Positions 35,876-44,128 of a stretch of DNA of 64,000 bases are shown piece after piece; position 1 is the first letter of the stretch; the number at the start of each line of letters is the position of its first letter. The DNA is taken from NCBI RefSeq assembly GCF_052116145.1, contig NZ_JBQKLQ010000009.1, forward strand, positions 1 to 64,000. The letters are read 5' to 3'. The notes beneath the pieces are model-generated. The model saw nothing but the letters and a program-made list of their open reading frames with translations, was not told the origin of the DNA and ran no database searches. The DNA comes from Fundicoccus sp052116145. Its GTDB lineage: Bacteria > Bacillota > Bacilli > Lactobacillales > Aerococcaceae. The position numbers were made by a program, and so were the translations under genes.

Positions 35876-36017
35876 ATGAAATTTATTATTTCACCTACTA
35901 AAAAGATGGTCATCGAGACGGACAGTTTCTTGGCCGAGAGTCACCCTCTTTACCTCAAGGAGGCAAAGGATATTCTTCAGAAATTAAAGTCGCTTTCTTA
36001 TGAAGATGCCAAACAAT
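35876..36017 (+). pseudogene. Truncated yaaA fragment at duplication joint
   Basis: Encodes MKFIISPTKKMVIETDSFLA and about 28 more residues up to EDAKQL. It matches the first 47-48 residues of the full YaaA at 44129-44875, including the ribosome binding region AAAGGAATTATT. Homology then stops and the sequence turns into the leader of the nitroreductase gene. The frame happens to stay open into the nitroreductase, so a 251-residue fusion could be made, but the nitroreductase has its own ribosome binding site. Confidence 0.85.
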
Positions 36018-36034
36018 TGAGGAGAATTTCATTC

Positions 36035-36631
36035 ATGACAGAATTTAAACAAGTAATCAAAGACCGCCGCTCAATCTACGCATCAGGTAACAAAAGCGAA
36101 CATTCAATCGAAGAGATTGTTTCATCAATCCGCGAAACTCAAAAAGATGTTCCAACAGCTTTCAATAGCCAAACTTCTCGTTTAGTTATTTTGAATGGCG
36201 AAGCAAACACTAAATTCTGGGATTTAATCTTAGAAGTTCAAAAAAACGTTTTAGACGAAGGAACTTGGGACTTCATGTCACCAATTATGATGGGTGCTAA
36301 AAATGGTATCGGAACAGTTTTATTCTTCGAGGACCGTGATGCTGTTGCAACGATGCCTACAGTTGGCGCGCGTACTGAAGCTTACAAACAAAACAACTCT
36401 GCTAACTCACAATTCGCAACTTGGTTAACATTGACTGAAATGAACTTAGGCGGATCCTTACAACATTTTAACGTTGGCTACGAACAAGGCTTTGATAAAG
36501 CAGTTCGCGAAATGTTCAACCTACCAGATTCATTTGAATTAATTGCTCAAATGCCATTCGATTCAATCGAACAAGCGGCTGATGCAAAAGAATACATGGA
36601 TACCAACATCCAAGTTCAATTATTTAAATAA
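36035..36631 (+). CDS. Nitroreductase family protein, copy 2
   Basis: A 198-residue FMN nitroreductase, the close paralogue of the gene at 21281-21877 (KDRRSIYASGNKSEHSIEEI, AFNSQTSRLVILNGEANTKF, LGGSLQHFNVGYEQGFDKAV). GAGGAG lies 10 bases before the chosen ATG, as in copy 1, and that spacer is part of the duplicated sequence. It opens the intact right copy of the five-gene module. The upstream promoter is no longer that of copy 1; it is now behind the truncated yaaA and probably uses the yaaA promoter. Confidence 0.9.
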   Translation: MTEFKQVIKDRRSIYASGNKSEHSIEEIVSSIRETQKDVPTAFNSQTSRLVILNGEANTKFWDLILEVQKNVLDEGTWDFMSPIMMGAKNGIGTVLFFEDRDAVATMPTVGARTEAYKQNNSANSQFATWLTLTEMNLGGSLQHFNVGYEQGFDKAVREMFNLPDSFELIAQMPFDSIEQAADAKEYMDTNIQVQLFK

Positions 36632-36643
36632 TAATTTATATGT

Positions 36644-36672
36644 AAAAACCGCCAAATTTGGCGGTTTTTTTT
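36644..36672. terminator. Bidirectional terminator after nitroreductase 2
   Basis: AAAACCGCCAAATTTGGCGG followed by eight T: a near-perfect palindrome between convergent genes, equivalent to the one at 21886-21914. Confidence 0.9.
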
Positions 36673-36811
36673 GTTCTAACTTTTTTGAGTGTTGGTGGCT
36701 ACAGTCAAGCAAAGCGATTCACCACGCTGGTTTTTAAACACTCTAAATTAAAATGAATGTCAGTAAGCTACTTCTCGCCAACATTCAAAATTTTAGAAAC
36801 TTTTATGGGTA

Positions 36812-38140
36812 TTAGTTAAGGCGTTCGACAGATTTTTTAAGTAGATAGACTGCTAGAACACAGGTCATTGTTTCGACAACTAATAACGTCAACCAAATTC
36901 CGACTAATTCAAACCAAAGGGACATCACTAGTAGAACCGGAATGATAAAAACAATTCCTCGTAAGGCTGATAATCTTAAAGATGCTCGTGCTTGATTAAT
37001 CGCGGCTAAGAAATAAATCACAACGAAATTAACTCCTGTAAGTAGAAAGGAAGCGAAATAAAGCGGAATGCCTTGGCTTGCTATGGTCGCTAACTGGACA
37101 TTTGAGTCACTATTGAAAATACTAACTAAGGAATCTGGCATTAAGGTGCCTATTAAGAAAATCACGATACTCAAGGAGACAGCTGTCATTAGAGCTAATT
37201 TAAGCACTTGTTTAATTTCTTTCGCTTTTCTCTGGCCAAAATAGTAACTAATTAGAGGTTGGAAACCTTGACCAATCCCTGTAAATAAGCCAATGACAAT
37301 AATATTTAAGTTAGCAATAATGCCGTAGGCCGCTACCCCAATCGTTCCGGCAACTTGTAAAATCATAATATTAAATAAGAACATCACGACCGCTGAAGAA
37401 AATTCATTAAAGAAGGACGAGAACCCTAAGCTAGCGATTGCTTTTAATTGTTCGAATTTTAAACTAACTTTACGAAACTGGAGATGATGATCCTGCCGGC
37501 GCCAATGTAGACTAGCCACTAGCATTGAGACGATGGGTGAACTAGCTGTTGCAATAGCAGCTCCTGTTAGCCCCATTTGTAAAGGGAAAATAAAAATATA
37601 ATCTAAAATGATATTGGTCAAGCCGCCTGCTAAGAGGGCAATCATCGCTAAGCGTGGATTATGATCGTTGCGGAGAAAGGAAACCAGCACGACGTTTACC
37701 ATGAATAAGGGCGCAAACAACATTAGAATATTATAGTAGCTGGCTGACATCTCATAAATTTCTGGATTTGCTCCCAGAAGATTCAAGAGTGGATTGGAGA
37801 ATATGGTCGTCACGCCCACGAAGATGACTGATGCAAGCAATGTAAACCAAAGTGTCATGTTAAATAGTTGATTTGCTTCTACTACTCGCTTTTTACCTAG
37901 CGCAATCCCAAAAAGTGTTGCACCGCCAATTCCAAATAACCAACCTAAGCCGTTAAACAGGCTGATCATTGGTAAAACAATATTTAAAGCAGCAATTCCA
38001 TGTGCCCCCACGCCATTTGCAATAAAAAATGTATCGGCAAAAATAAACAAAGATTGGCCCAACATACTCAAAACTGCTAAAAATGTGTATTGAACAAATA
38101 ATTGGCGGGTGCTGCTTGTTTGATTTTCAAATTTTTCCAT
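36812..38140 (-). CDS. MATE family efflux transporter, copy 2
   Basis: 442 residues, 12 membrane segments, paralogue of the exporter at 21922-23250 with the same motifs (FIFADTFFIANGVGAHGIAA, IGQGFQPLISYYFGQRKAKE). The ATG of MEKFENQTS has GGGGAGGAAATTACAG upstream; the earlier in-frame ATG lies before this ribosome binding site and is rejected. It is preceded by the leader peptide MRLFYHRVK and an attenuator. The retention of both transporters while other module genes decayed suggests both are under selection. Confidence 0.92.
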   Translation of the reverse strand: MEKFENQTSSTRQLFVQYTFLAVLSMLGQSLFIFADTFFIANGVGAHGIAALNIVLPMISLFNGLGWLFGIGGATLFGIALGKKRVVEANQLFNMTLWFTLLASVIFVGVTTIFSNPLLNLLGANPEIYEMSASYYNILMLFAPLFMVNVVLVSFLRNDHNPRLAMIALLAGGLTNIILDYIFIFPLQMGLTGAAIATASSPIVSMLVASLHWRRQDHHLQFRKVSLKFEQLKAIASLGFSSFFNEFSSAVVMFLFNIMILQVAGTIGVAAYGIIANLNIIVIGLFTGIGQGFQPLISYYFGQRKAKEIKQVLKLALMTAVSLSIVIFLIGTLMPDSLVSIFNSDSNVQLATIASQGIPLYFASFLLTGVNFVVIYFLAAINQARASLRLSALRGIVFIIPVLLVMSLWFELVGIWLTLLVVETMTCVLAVYLLKKSVERLN

Positions 38141-38160
38141 CTGTAATTTCCTCCCCAACA

Positions 38161-38215
38161 TAAAAAACGCCCCTTCTCTTTTGTTTCTAAGACCTACACA
38201 AAAGAAAAAGAGCGT
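38161..38215 (-). terminator. Attenuator terminator in front of MATE 2
   Basis: On the minus strand CGCTCTTTTTCTTTTGT pairs with ACAAAAGAGAAGGGGCG, followed by six T. Same position and nearly the same sequence as at 23272-23327. Confidence 0.82.
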
Positions 38216-38217
38216 GT

Positions 38218-38247
38218 CTATTTTACCCGGTGATAAAATAGTCGCAT
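38218..38247 (-). CDS. Leader peptide MRLFYHRVK of MATE 2
   Basis: Nine codons plus TAG, conserved with the leader of MATE 1 at seven of nine residues. The codons for LFY (CTATTTTA) can pair with TAAAATAG at the end of the leader, giving an RNA hairpin in the absence of translation; this stem is weaker in copy 1. No Shine-Dalgarno sequence is seen. Confidence 0.68.
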   Translation of the reverse strand: MRLFYHRVK

Positions 38248-38264
38248 TGATTTAATTAAACTGA

Positions 38265-38293
38265 ATTCTATCACCCTAATTTTGGTAAGTCAA
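38265..38293 (-). promoter_or_regulatory. MATE 2 promoter
   Basis: TTGACT and TAGAAT separated by 17 bases on the minus strand. GGTGATA overlapping the -10 box has its inverted partner TATCACC in the leader, as in copy 1. Confidence 0.7.
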
Positions 38294-38503
38294 ATTTTCT
38301 TCAAGTAAATTGTTAAGGCTATATTCTGTCAGTGATCATTAATTGAAAGCACAGATTCTTTTTCAAAGGCTTTTAAATTGATTTTCTGTGAATTTACCGA
38401 AGATATATTTTTTTGGAAAAATGTTTACCTAATGGCTGTGTCAATTTATCTAATTTCATTAAATTATCTTTCAAATGGATGTTCCACAATGCGGAACAAT
38501 CAT

Positions 38504-38533
38504 TTGAAAGCGCTTTACAAAAATTGGTATACT
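38504..38533 (+). promoter_or_regulatory. cre box overlapping the aldehyde dehydrogenase promoter
   Basis: TTGAAAGCGCTTTACAA (38504-38520) is a good cre box for CcpA. It contains the -35 box TTGAAA, 18 bases before TATACT (38528-38533), so binding would repress. An inverted repeat GTTCC/GGAAC (38481-38497) lies just upstream. Confidence 0.7.
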
Positions 38534-38563
38534 TAGATTATTAAATGAAGTAGGAGTGGAAAA

Positions 38564-40036
38564 ATGTCGATTAAATTAGACTCAAATTATAAATTGCTCA
38601 TTAACGGTGAATGGACCCAAGGTACGGGGGCAGACGAAATTACTTCTTATAATCCAGCAACTGGTGAGGCACTGACGACACTTGTAGATGCAACAAATGA
38701 TGATGTGGATCAAGCAGTTGAAGCTGCTCAAGCAGCTTTTAAACATTGGGGCCGCTCGGATGTCAAAGTTCGCTCAGCCATCCTATTGGAAATCGCCAAT
38801 CGGATTGAAGCAAAAGCTGACTGTTTCGCTGAATTAGAATCCTTAGATAATGGGAAACCAATTCGCGAAACGGCAGGTGCAGACGTACCTTTGGCCATCG
38901 ACCACTTCCGCTATTTTGCTGGTGTCATTCGTTCTGAAGAAGACACAGTCAAAATGTTATCCGATCAAACAATGTCGATGATTTTACGCGAGCCGATTGG
39001 CGTTATTGCTCAGATAGTTCCGTGGAATTTCCCCTTCCTAATGGCTGCTTGGAAAATCGCGCCCGCTTTAGCTTCAGGTAATACAATTGTCTTCAGCCCA
39101 TCATCTAGTACCTCTTTAAGCGTCTTAGAATTAGCTAAAATTCTAAACGATGTTTTACCTAAAGGGGTTTTCAACTTAGTGACTGGACGCGGTTCTAAAT
39201 CGGGTAATTATTTACAACGCCATCAAGGCATTGATAAAATTGCCTTTACAGGATCAACTGAAGTTGGGCGCCAAATTGGTATTTCAGCAGCAGAAAATTT
39301 GATTCCTTCAACGTTGGAATTAGGAGGCAAGTCCGCCAATATCTTTTTCGAGGACATGGATATGGATTTAGCCTTAGAAGGAGTTTCTTTAGGTATTCTC
39401 TTTAATCAAGGTCAAGTTTGTTCAGCAGGCTCACGTATTTTCGTCCAAGAATCAATCTACGATGAGTTTGTCGGACGTTTGGTTAAGGAATTTGAAAACG
39501 TTAAAGTGGGTAGTCCTTTAAATACAGAGACACAGATGGGCGCTCAAGTAAACGAGAGTCAGATTAAAACAATTGAAAAATATGTAAAGATAGGTAAAGA
39601 GGAAGGTGCTAGAATACTAACCGGTGGTAGTCGCTATCAAGAAGGTGAGTTAGCCAAAGGGTCATTCTTCCAACCGACACTCTTTGAAGCAACTAATGAC
39701 GCTCGTATCGCCCAAGAAGAAATCTTCGGTCCTGTTGGGGTCGTGATTAAATTTAAAGATGCGGATGAAGTCATTGCTTTAGCTAACGACAACGACTATG
39801 GTCTAGGCGGCGGTGTGTGGACGAGTAATTTAAACACTGCTTTCAAGGTGGCGCGTGGTGTGCGTACTGGTCGCATGTGGGTCAATACGTATGCTGGTTT
39901 TGAAGCCGGGGCTCCATTTGGTGGTTATAAGAATTCTGGAATTGGGCGTGAAACGCATAAGATGATTTTAGATGCTTATACACAAGCTAAGAATATTTAT
40001 ATCGATCTGAGCGGTCAGAGTCGCGGAATGTATTAA
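38564..40036 (+). CDS. Aldehyde dehydrogenase family protein, copy 2
   Basis: A 490-residue NAD(P)-dependent aldehyde dehydrogenase. Motifs: VPWNFPFLMAAWKIAPALAS, the NAD loop AFTGSTEVGRQIG, general base LELGGKSANIFF, catalytic Cys in FNQGQVCSAGSRIFVQES, and EIFGPVGVVIKF. The C-terminus IYIDLSGQSRGMY is unusual but complete. Sequence resembles betaine/phenylacetaldehyde-type enzymes, with no substrate assigned. GTAGGAGTGG precedes the ATG. Likely repressed by CcpA. Its former duplicate at 23938-25412 is dead. Confidence 0.92.
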   Translation: MSIKLDSNYKLLINGEWTQGTGADEITSYNPATGEALTTLVDATNDDVDQAVEAAQAAFKHWGRSDVKVRSAILLEIANRIEAKADCFAELESLDNGKPIRETAGADVPLAIDHFRYFAGVIRSEEDTVKMLSDQTMSMILREPIGVIAQIVPWNFPFLMAAWKIAPALASGNTIVFSPSSSTSLSVLELAKILNDVLPKGVFNLVTGRGSKSGNYLQRHQGIDKIAFTGSTEVGRQIGISAAENLIPSTLELGGKSANIFFEDMDMDLALEGVSLGILFNQGQVCSAGSRIFVQESIYDEFVGRLVKEFENVKVGSPLNTETQMGAQVNESQIKTIEKYVKIGKEEGARILTGGSRYQEGELAKGSFFQPTLFEATNDARIAQEEIFGPVGVVIKFKDADEVIALANDNDYGLGGGVWTSNLNTAFKVARGVRTGRMWVNTYAGFEAGAPFGGYKNSGIGRETHKMILDAYTQAKNIYIDLSGQSRGMY

Positions 40037-40056
40037 ACAGTCTCCTAGTTTAGTTA

Positions 40057-40085
40057 AAGGGACGGGGTTTTCCCGTCCTTTTTTT
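40057..40085 (+). terminator. Terminator after aldehyde dehydrogenase
   Basis: AGGGACGGG pairs with CCCGTCCTT around GTTTT, followed by seven T. Confidence 0.9.
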
Positions 40086-40196
40086 CTATGCTTGTTTGTG
40101 GAGGCTTGCGGCTGGAAGATTTGATTGTTGGGTGTGAAGGTGAAAGCTTCGATCCAAACTTTTTATTATCTGTCTAATCATCAGCTAACGCTATTC

Positions 40197-40325
40197 GAGC
40201 ATCGAAAGATTCAGAAGGTGTGCTGGCTCGCCAGCACGATTTAAAGTCTAGCGCCCTTTATATAATCGTCCCGAACGCAGCGAGGGACTCCTTTATATTT
40301 CTAGCCCGCCCGGCTTTATTTGAAT
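40197..40325 (+). repeat. Dispersed intergenic element with two hairpins
   Basis: Contains AAGATTC, GGTGT, a perfect stem GTGCTGGC/GCCAGCAC (40220-40237), CGATT, then about 30 bases and a second hairpin GTCCC...GGGAC (40268-40288) followed by TCCTTTAT. The order and spacers match the elements at 14858-14960 and, inverted, 56222-56330. Stem sequences differ between copies but keep pairing. Nothing else is seen between 40086 and 40450. Confidence 0.65.
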
Positions 40326-40450
40326 GCCAGATTAGTTTGTGGCAATGATCCAACCGCCTGCTCTGGCTGCCGTCACGCTGACAACCGCGCCACGTTTTGC
40401 TGATTCTAGCTAATAATCCGAGGGATTCTTAGCACATTGTAAAATGCACG

Positions 40451-40500
40451 CTGTGTTAAAAAAACACAGAAACCGCCCGCCTAATTTAGGCGGACGGTTT
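40451..40500 (-). terminator. Terminator after the hydroxyacid dehydrogenase gene
   Basis: AAACCGCCCGCCTAA pairs with TTAGGCGG-A-CGGTTT, followed on the minus strand by a second small stem CTGTGTT/AACACAG containing a T-run. Confidence 0.8.
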
Positions 40501-40508
40501 GCTGACGT

Positions 40509-41465
40509 TTAACGGTTGATTAAATTTTGTGGTGCGCCATTTAAAAAGGCCATGGTGTTATCAAATGCAATCCGGGCTCTTTTCACCATCGCTTCGTTCG
40601 TTAGAAAGCCAACGTGTGGTGTCAAAATCGCATTCTTTGCAGTTAATAATGGATACTCGGTCGGGATTGGTGGCTCCATATCGAAGACATCAATTCCCGC
40701 ACCAGCAATTGTTCCCTGGTTCAGTGCCGCGGCTAGTGCTGTATTGTCGACAATCGGGCCACGTGCACAATTGATTAAAATCGCGCTTTTCTTCATTAAG
40801 CCAAGTTTTTCAGCCGAAATCAAGCCTTTAGTAGCGGGCAATAATGGTAGATGTAATGTCACGATATCTGCTTGGCCCAGGACTTCATCCAAACTTAAAT
40901 ATGCAATATCCAAAGCTGCTACGGCAGGATTTGGGTAAGGATCGTAAGCAATAACTTTAGCGCCAAAAGCTTGATAGAGCTTGGCCGTAACTAGGCCAAT
41001 TTTTCCTGTTCCAATCACGCCTACTGTTTTGCCGTTAATTTCGCCACCCTGGAAAGGTCCAGGAAAGTTAGCATCACGGATTACTGAATTACCTTGCGTG
41101 ATTTTGCGGTATAAATCGAGCGTTAAGCCGATACACAATTCCGCAACCGCTTGGTTCGCGTAGCCGGCCGCATTAGACAAGAGGATTTCTTGATTTTTAG
41201 CAGCTGCTAGTCCAACATGGTCGACCCCCGTAAACGCAACGTTGATGTATTTAAGTTGGTCGGCTTGGTCGATAACTTCCGTTGGATATGGGTTATTCGC
41301 GATCATCACCACGTCTGCGTCTTGACTCCGTTCAACTAATACAGCTGGGTCGGTCGTTTTATCTTTGTAATAAACGAATTCATGGCCTTTTTCTCTAATC
41401 GGTGCGGCTAATTCCTCAATCAAGTCGTGGGAAACGTTTAATGGTTCTAATAATTTAATTCGCAT
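40509..41465 (-). CDS. D-isomer-specific 2-hydroxyacid dehydrogenase, copy 2
   Basis: A 318-residue NAD-dependent dehydrogenase. The Rossmann domain carries GKTVGVIGTGKIGLVTAKLY. Catalytic residues: Arg in NCARGPIVDN, Glu in IDVFDMEPPIP, His in ILTPHVGFLTNEA. It would interconvert a 2-keto acid and a D-2-hydroxy acid (glyoxylate/hydroxypyruvate or phosphoglycerate-like); exact substrate unknown. AAGGAG lies eight bases before the ATG. It follows the cupin gene by 29 bases, so the two form an operon, as in the decayed left copy. Confidence 0.9.
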   Translation of the reverse strand: MRIKLLEPLNVSHDLIEELAAPIREKGHEFVYYKDKTTDPAVLVERSQDADVVMIANNPYPTEVIDQADQLKYINVAFTGVDHVGLAAAKNQEILLSNAAGYANQAVAELCIGLTLDLYRKITQGNSVIRDANFPGPFQGGEINGKTVGVIGTGKIGLVTAKLYQAFGAKVIAYDPYPNPAVAALDIAYLSLDEVLGQADIVTLHLPLLPATKGLISAEKLGLMKKSAILINCARGPIVDNTALAAALNQGTIAGAGIDVFDMEPPIPTEYPLLTAKNAILTPHVGFLTNEAMVKRARIAFDNTMAFLNGAPQNLINR

Positions 41466-41494
41466 GTAAATTCTCCTTATTTGTTTTATATTAT

Positions 41495-41890
41495 TTAGGC
41501 TATAAAATGTTGGTCTTCATGAGAGATAAATCCGATAGGTGTGGGACCTGCAATGCCTAGCATTACGAAATCTTGATCCGATGTGTTCGTCATCCCATGT
41601 TTTTCACCGGCACGTGCGACAACAATGTCACCCGCTTTAATTGTCACTCTTTCACCACATTCAGGATAAAAATCGGCTTTTCCCTCAATCACGATCCAAA
41701 TATCATCTGCACAGTCGTGCGAATGAATCGGCAAACTTTGCCCAGGTTTCATGCACCAAACTGCACCCACAGTATTTGGCGTTTCATATAAAATTCGTTT
41801 CGTAGCAGCTTCTTCTCTAAACACTTGCATCTCCGGCCAATGAAAAATTCGCTCCTGTAAATCTTCACGCAACATCGTTTTAAGCGACAT
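41495..41890 (-). CDS. Cupin domain protein, copy 2
   Basis: A 131-residue single cupin. Motif 1 is HSHDCADDIWIVIEGKADFY and motif 2 GDIVVARAGEKHGMTN, with the usual metal-binding His/Glu positions. Role unknown. By context it may act on the same carbonyl substrate as the downstream dehydrogenase or as a small-molecule sensor. First gene of a cupin-dehydrogenase operon, with AGGGGGA before the ATG. The left duplicate is a pseudogene. Confidence 0.88.
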   Translation of the reverse strand: MSLKTMLREDLQERIFHWPEMQVFREEAATKRILYETPNTVGAVWCMKPGQSLPIHSHDCADDIWIVIEGKADFYPECGERVTIKAGDIVVARAGEKHGMTNTSDQDFVMLGIAGPTPIGFISHEDQHFIA

Positions 41891-42438
41891 CTCAATTCCC
41901 CCTATCTCTTATTCATCTCTTCTGTACATATACATAATAACCCTATCGCTCAAAGTTTCACATATTGTAAATCGATAAAATATCCTGTCCGATTATGCAT
42001 TATAGCTAACTTTTGTTTAAACACAACAAAAACTCTGCTAAATAAGCTTTTACCAACCGACTTATCTTTTAATCTCTTTTATTTTGATTTGATATACTAA
42101 GAGCAATTAGAAAATTGACTTCAATTGTGAAACATCGAACAATTATATTCTGGTTGTAATTTCCAGTTCATTGGCCATTAAGAATCACCCGGCTAAAACT
42201 TAGACTCCTTGACCCGAAAAGATAGTTATTCAATACTCCGGATTTACCGACTAAATGACCAAATGTGACAGCGCAACTCTCAAGTGGTTGCCAGCTCCTT
42301 CTTCTACCAACCTTTAAAAAGCAGTTTATTAATGCTTACAATTTTTCATAAAACTTAATAAAAAACTATACTATTTAAAAGCATATTTCTCTCCAAAATA
42401 CGTATTTATATATAAGTAGATTTTTAGGAGGAATGCAA
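41891..42438. other. Intergenic, no gene seen
   Basis: AT-rich gap between divergent transcription units. It must hold promoters for the cupin operon and the NERD gene, but no clear consensus boxes stand out. Confidence 0.45.
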
Positions 42439-43407
42439 ATGCAATTACAAAAGCACCAACAATTATTGTGGTTAGAAGAAATGGAAAAGCGCAAGGGTTT
42501 GACAACCAGCGAACAAAGAGAACTCAAACAAATGCAAGCCGGTTTCAATGGGGAGGAGTATTTTGGCAAGTATATGAGGAATTTTATACCGAAAGATTGG
42601 GTATTGTTGCAGGATCTTCGGTTGAAAACAATAAATGGTGAAATCCAAATAGATGCGATTTTAATCACCAATTTAGGCCTAACTTTGTTTGAAGTTAAAA
42701 ATTACTCCGCCGATTATCACTACAACGATGGGCGTTGGAAAGTAAATGGCAAGGTGAAATATCACAATGATTTTCTGCAACTCGATCGCACAGTGGGCCT
42801 GCTCAGGTTTCATATGCAGCAACACGGAATCAATATACCTGTTGATAGTTTTGTCGTGTATATAAATGAAGAGGATTCGGTCGAAATTGATGACCCGACT
42901 CTGCCGTTTATTAAGCATGCGAAACTGGGCCGTTTTGTAAAGAATACTCTGAAAGACTGTCAGCAGGCGCCAACTCAAACGTATCACCGCGAGACCGAAT
43001 GGCTGATTAGTCAGCACCAAGTTGATGAACGGCGGCTCAGCCTGACGGATGACCGTTTCGCGACGATTCAAAAAGGAGTTCATTGCGTCGCTTGTAACTC
43101 CTTCGACATTGCCGGCGATCGCTACCACATTTATTGTAATAGCTGCCAATTTAGCGAAAGTAAAGAAAAGGCAATAATTAGAACGATTTGTGACTATGGG
43201 ATTCTTTTTCCCTTTAGAAATCTCAGCGTGCCCGATTTGATGACATTTCTCAGCCCAAACACAAACTACAATACACTTTTTTTGATTCTGAAACGGCATT
43301 TTCATAGGAAGTCCAACTCTAACCATTACATAAATCGCCAACTCAACTATAATGCCCAATTTCCGGAGCTAACTTTTAGGTTCAAGGACAGACCCCTTAG
43401 CAAATAA
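42439..43407 (+). CDS. NERD domain protein with C-terminal zinc ribbon
   Basis: A protein of about 322 residues. The NERD nuclease-related core has GFNGEEYFGKYM, then GEIQIDAILITNLGLTLFEV and KNY, i.e. the D...ExK residues of a PD-(D/E)xK-like fold. A C4 zinc ribbon follows near residues 213-236 (CVACNSFDIAGDRYHIYCNSC). Such proteins are thought to process DNA; some sit in defence or competence contexts. AGGAGG lies seven bases before the chosen ATG. It stands alone, directly followed by the long 31-bp repeat array, and occupies the slot between module copy 2 and yaaA. Confidence 0.85.
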   Translation: MQLQKHQQLLWLEEMEKRKGLTTSEQRELKQMQAGFNGEEYFGKYMRNFIPKDWVLLQDLRLKTINGEIQIDAILITNLGLTLFEVKNYSADYHYNDGRWKVNGKVKYHNDFLQLDRTVGLLRFHMQQHGINIPVDSFVVYINEEDSVEIDDPTLPFIKHAKLGRFVKNTLKDCQQAPTQTYHRETEWLISQHQVDERRLSLTDDRFATIQKGVHCVACNSFDIAGDRYHIYCNSCQFSESKEKAIIRTICDYGILFPFRNLSVPDLMTFLSPNTNYNTLFLILKRHFHRKSNSNHYINRQLNYNAQFPELTFRFKDRPLSK

Positions 43408-43500
43408 ACCAATTCTAGTTTTCATAAAAATTCCCCTTATATCAAAATATTAAAAAAATACCCAGCTGATTTGATAGTTGTTGGGATCTAAAAGGTAAGG

Positions 43501-43996
43501 TTTAGTGGCTCACCTAATCGCTCAGCCAACTTTTAGTGGCTCACCTAAGAACTCAGCCTACTTTTAGTGGCTCACCTAAGCAGTCAGCCAACTTTTAGCG
43601 GCTCACCTAAGAACTCAGCCTACTTTTAGTGGCTCACCTAAGCAGTCAGCCATGTGTTAGTGGCTCACCTAATCAGTCAGCCAACTTTTAGCGGCTCACC
43701 TAAGAACTCAGCCAACTTTTAGTGGCTCACCTAAGAACTCAGCCAACTTTTAGTGGCTCACCTAATCGCTCAGCCAACTTTTAGTGGCTCACCTAAGCAG
43801 TCAGCCAACTTTTAGTGGCTCACCTAATCACTCAGCCAATTTTTAGTGGCTCACCTAAACAGTCAGCCAACTTTTAGTGGCTCACCTAAACAGTCAGCCT
43901 ACTTTTAGTGGCTCACCTAAACAGTCAGCCAATTTTTAGTGGCTCACCTAAACAGTCAGCCTACTTTTAGTGGCTCACCTAAACAGTCAGCCAAGT
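43501..43996. repeat. 31-bp tandem repeat array, 16 units
   Basis: Sixteen head-to-tail 31-bp units: TTTAGTGGCTCACCTAA, then four variable bases, then TCAGCCAAC and T/A variants. The variable tetranucleotide is drawn from a small set (TCGC, GAAC, GCAG, TCAG, TCAC, ACAG), and the last five units share ACAG. GGCT and AGCC in each unit can pair. There are no unique spacers and no cas genes, so it is not CRISPR. A related eight-unit array is at 55914-56161. Confidence 0.9.
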
Positions 43997-44128
43997 TTTC
44001 ATGACCGCGTAACGTGATTCGTCGCTCAGTAAACACGATTTAACCAGATACGCCACTTGCATTAGATGCTGACGAATTTCAACTGCCGTGTTAAACTAAT
44101 AGGAACTGCTCTAATGAAAGGAATTATT

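Noticed and set aside
35876..36631. A designed YaaA-nitroreductase fusion protein
   Set aside because: Only 47-48 YaaA residues are present, and the nitroreductase keeps its own ribosome binding site and start as in copy 1. It is better read as a duplication joint.
43501..43996. CRISPR array
   Set aside because: The period is 31 bp in total, with only four variable bases drawn from a few types. There are no unique spacers, leader or cas genes.
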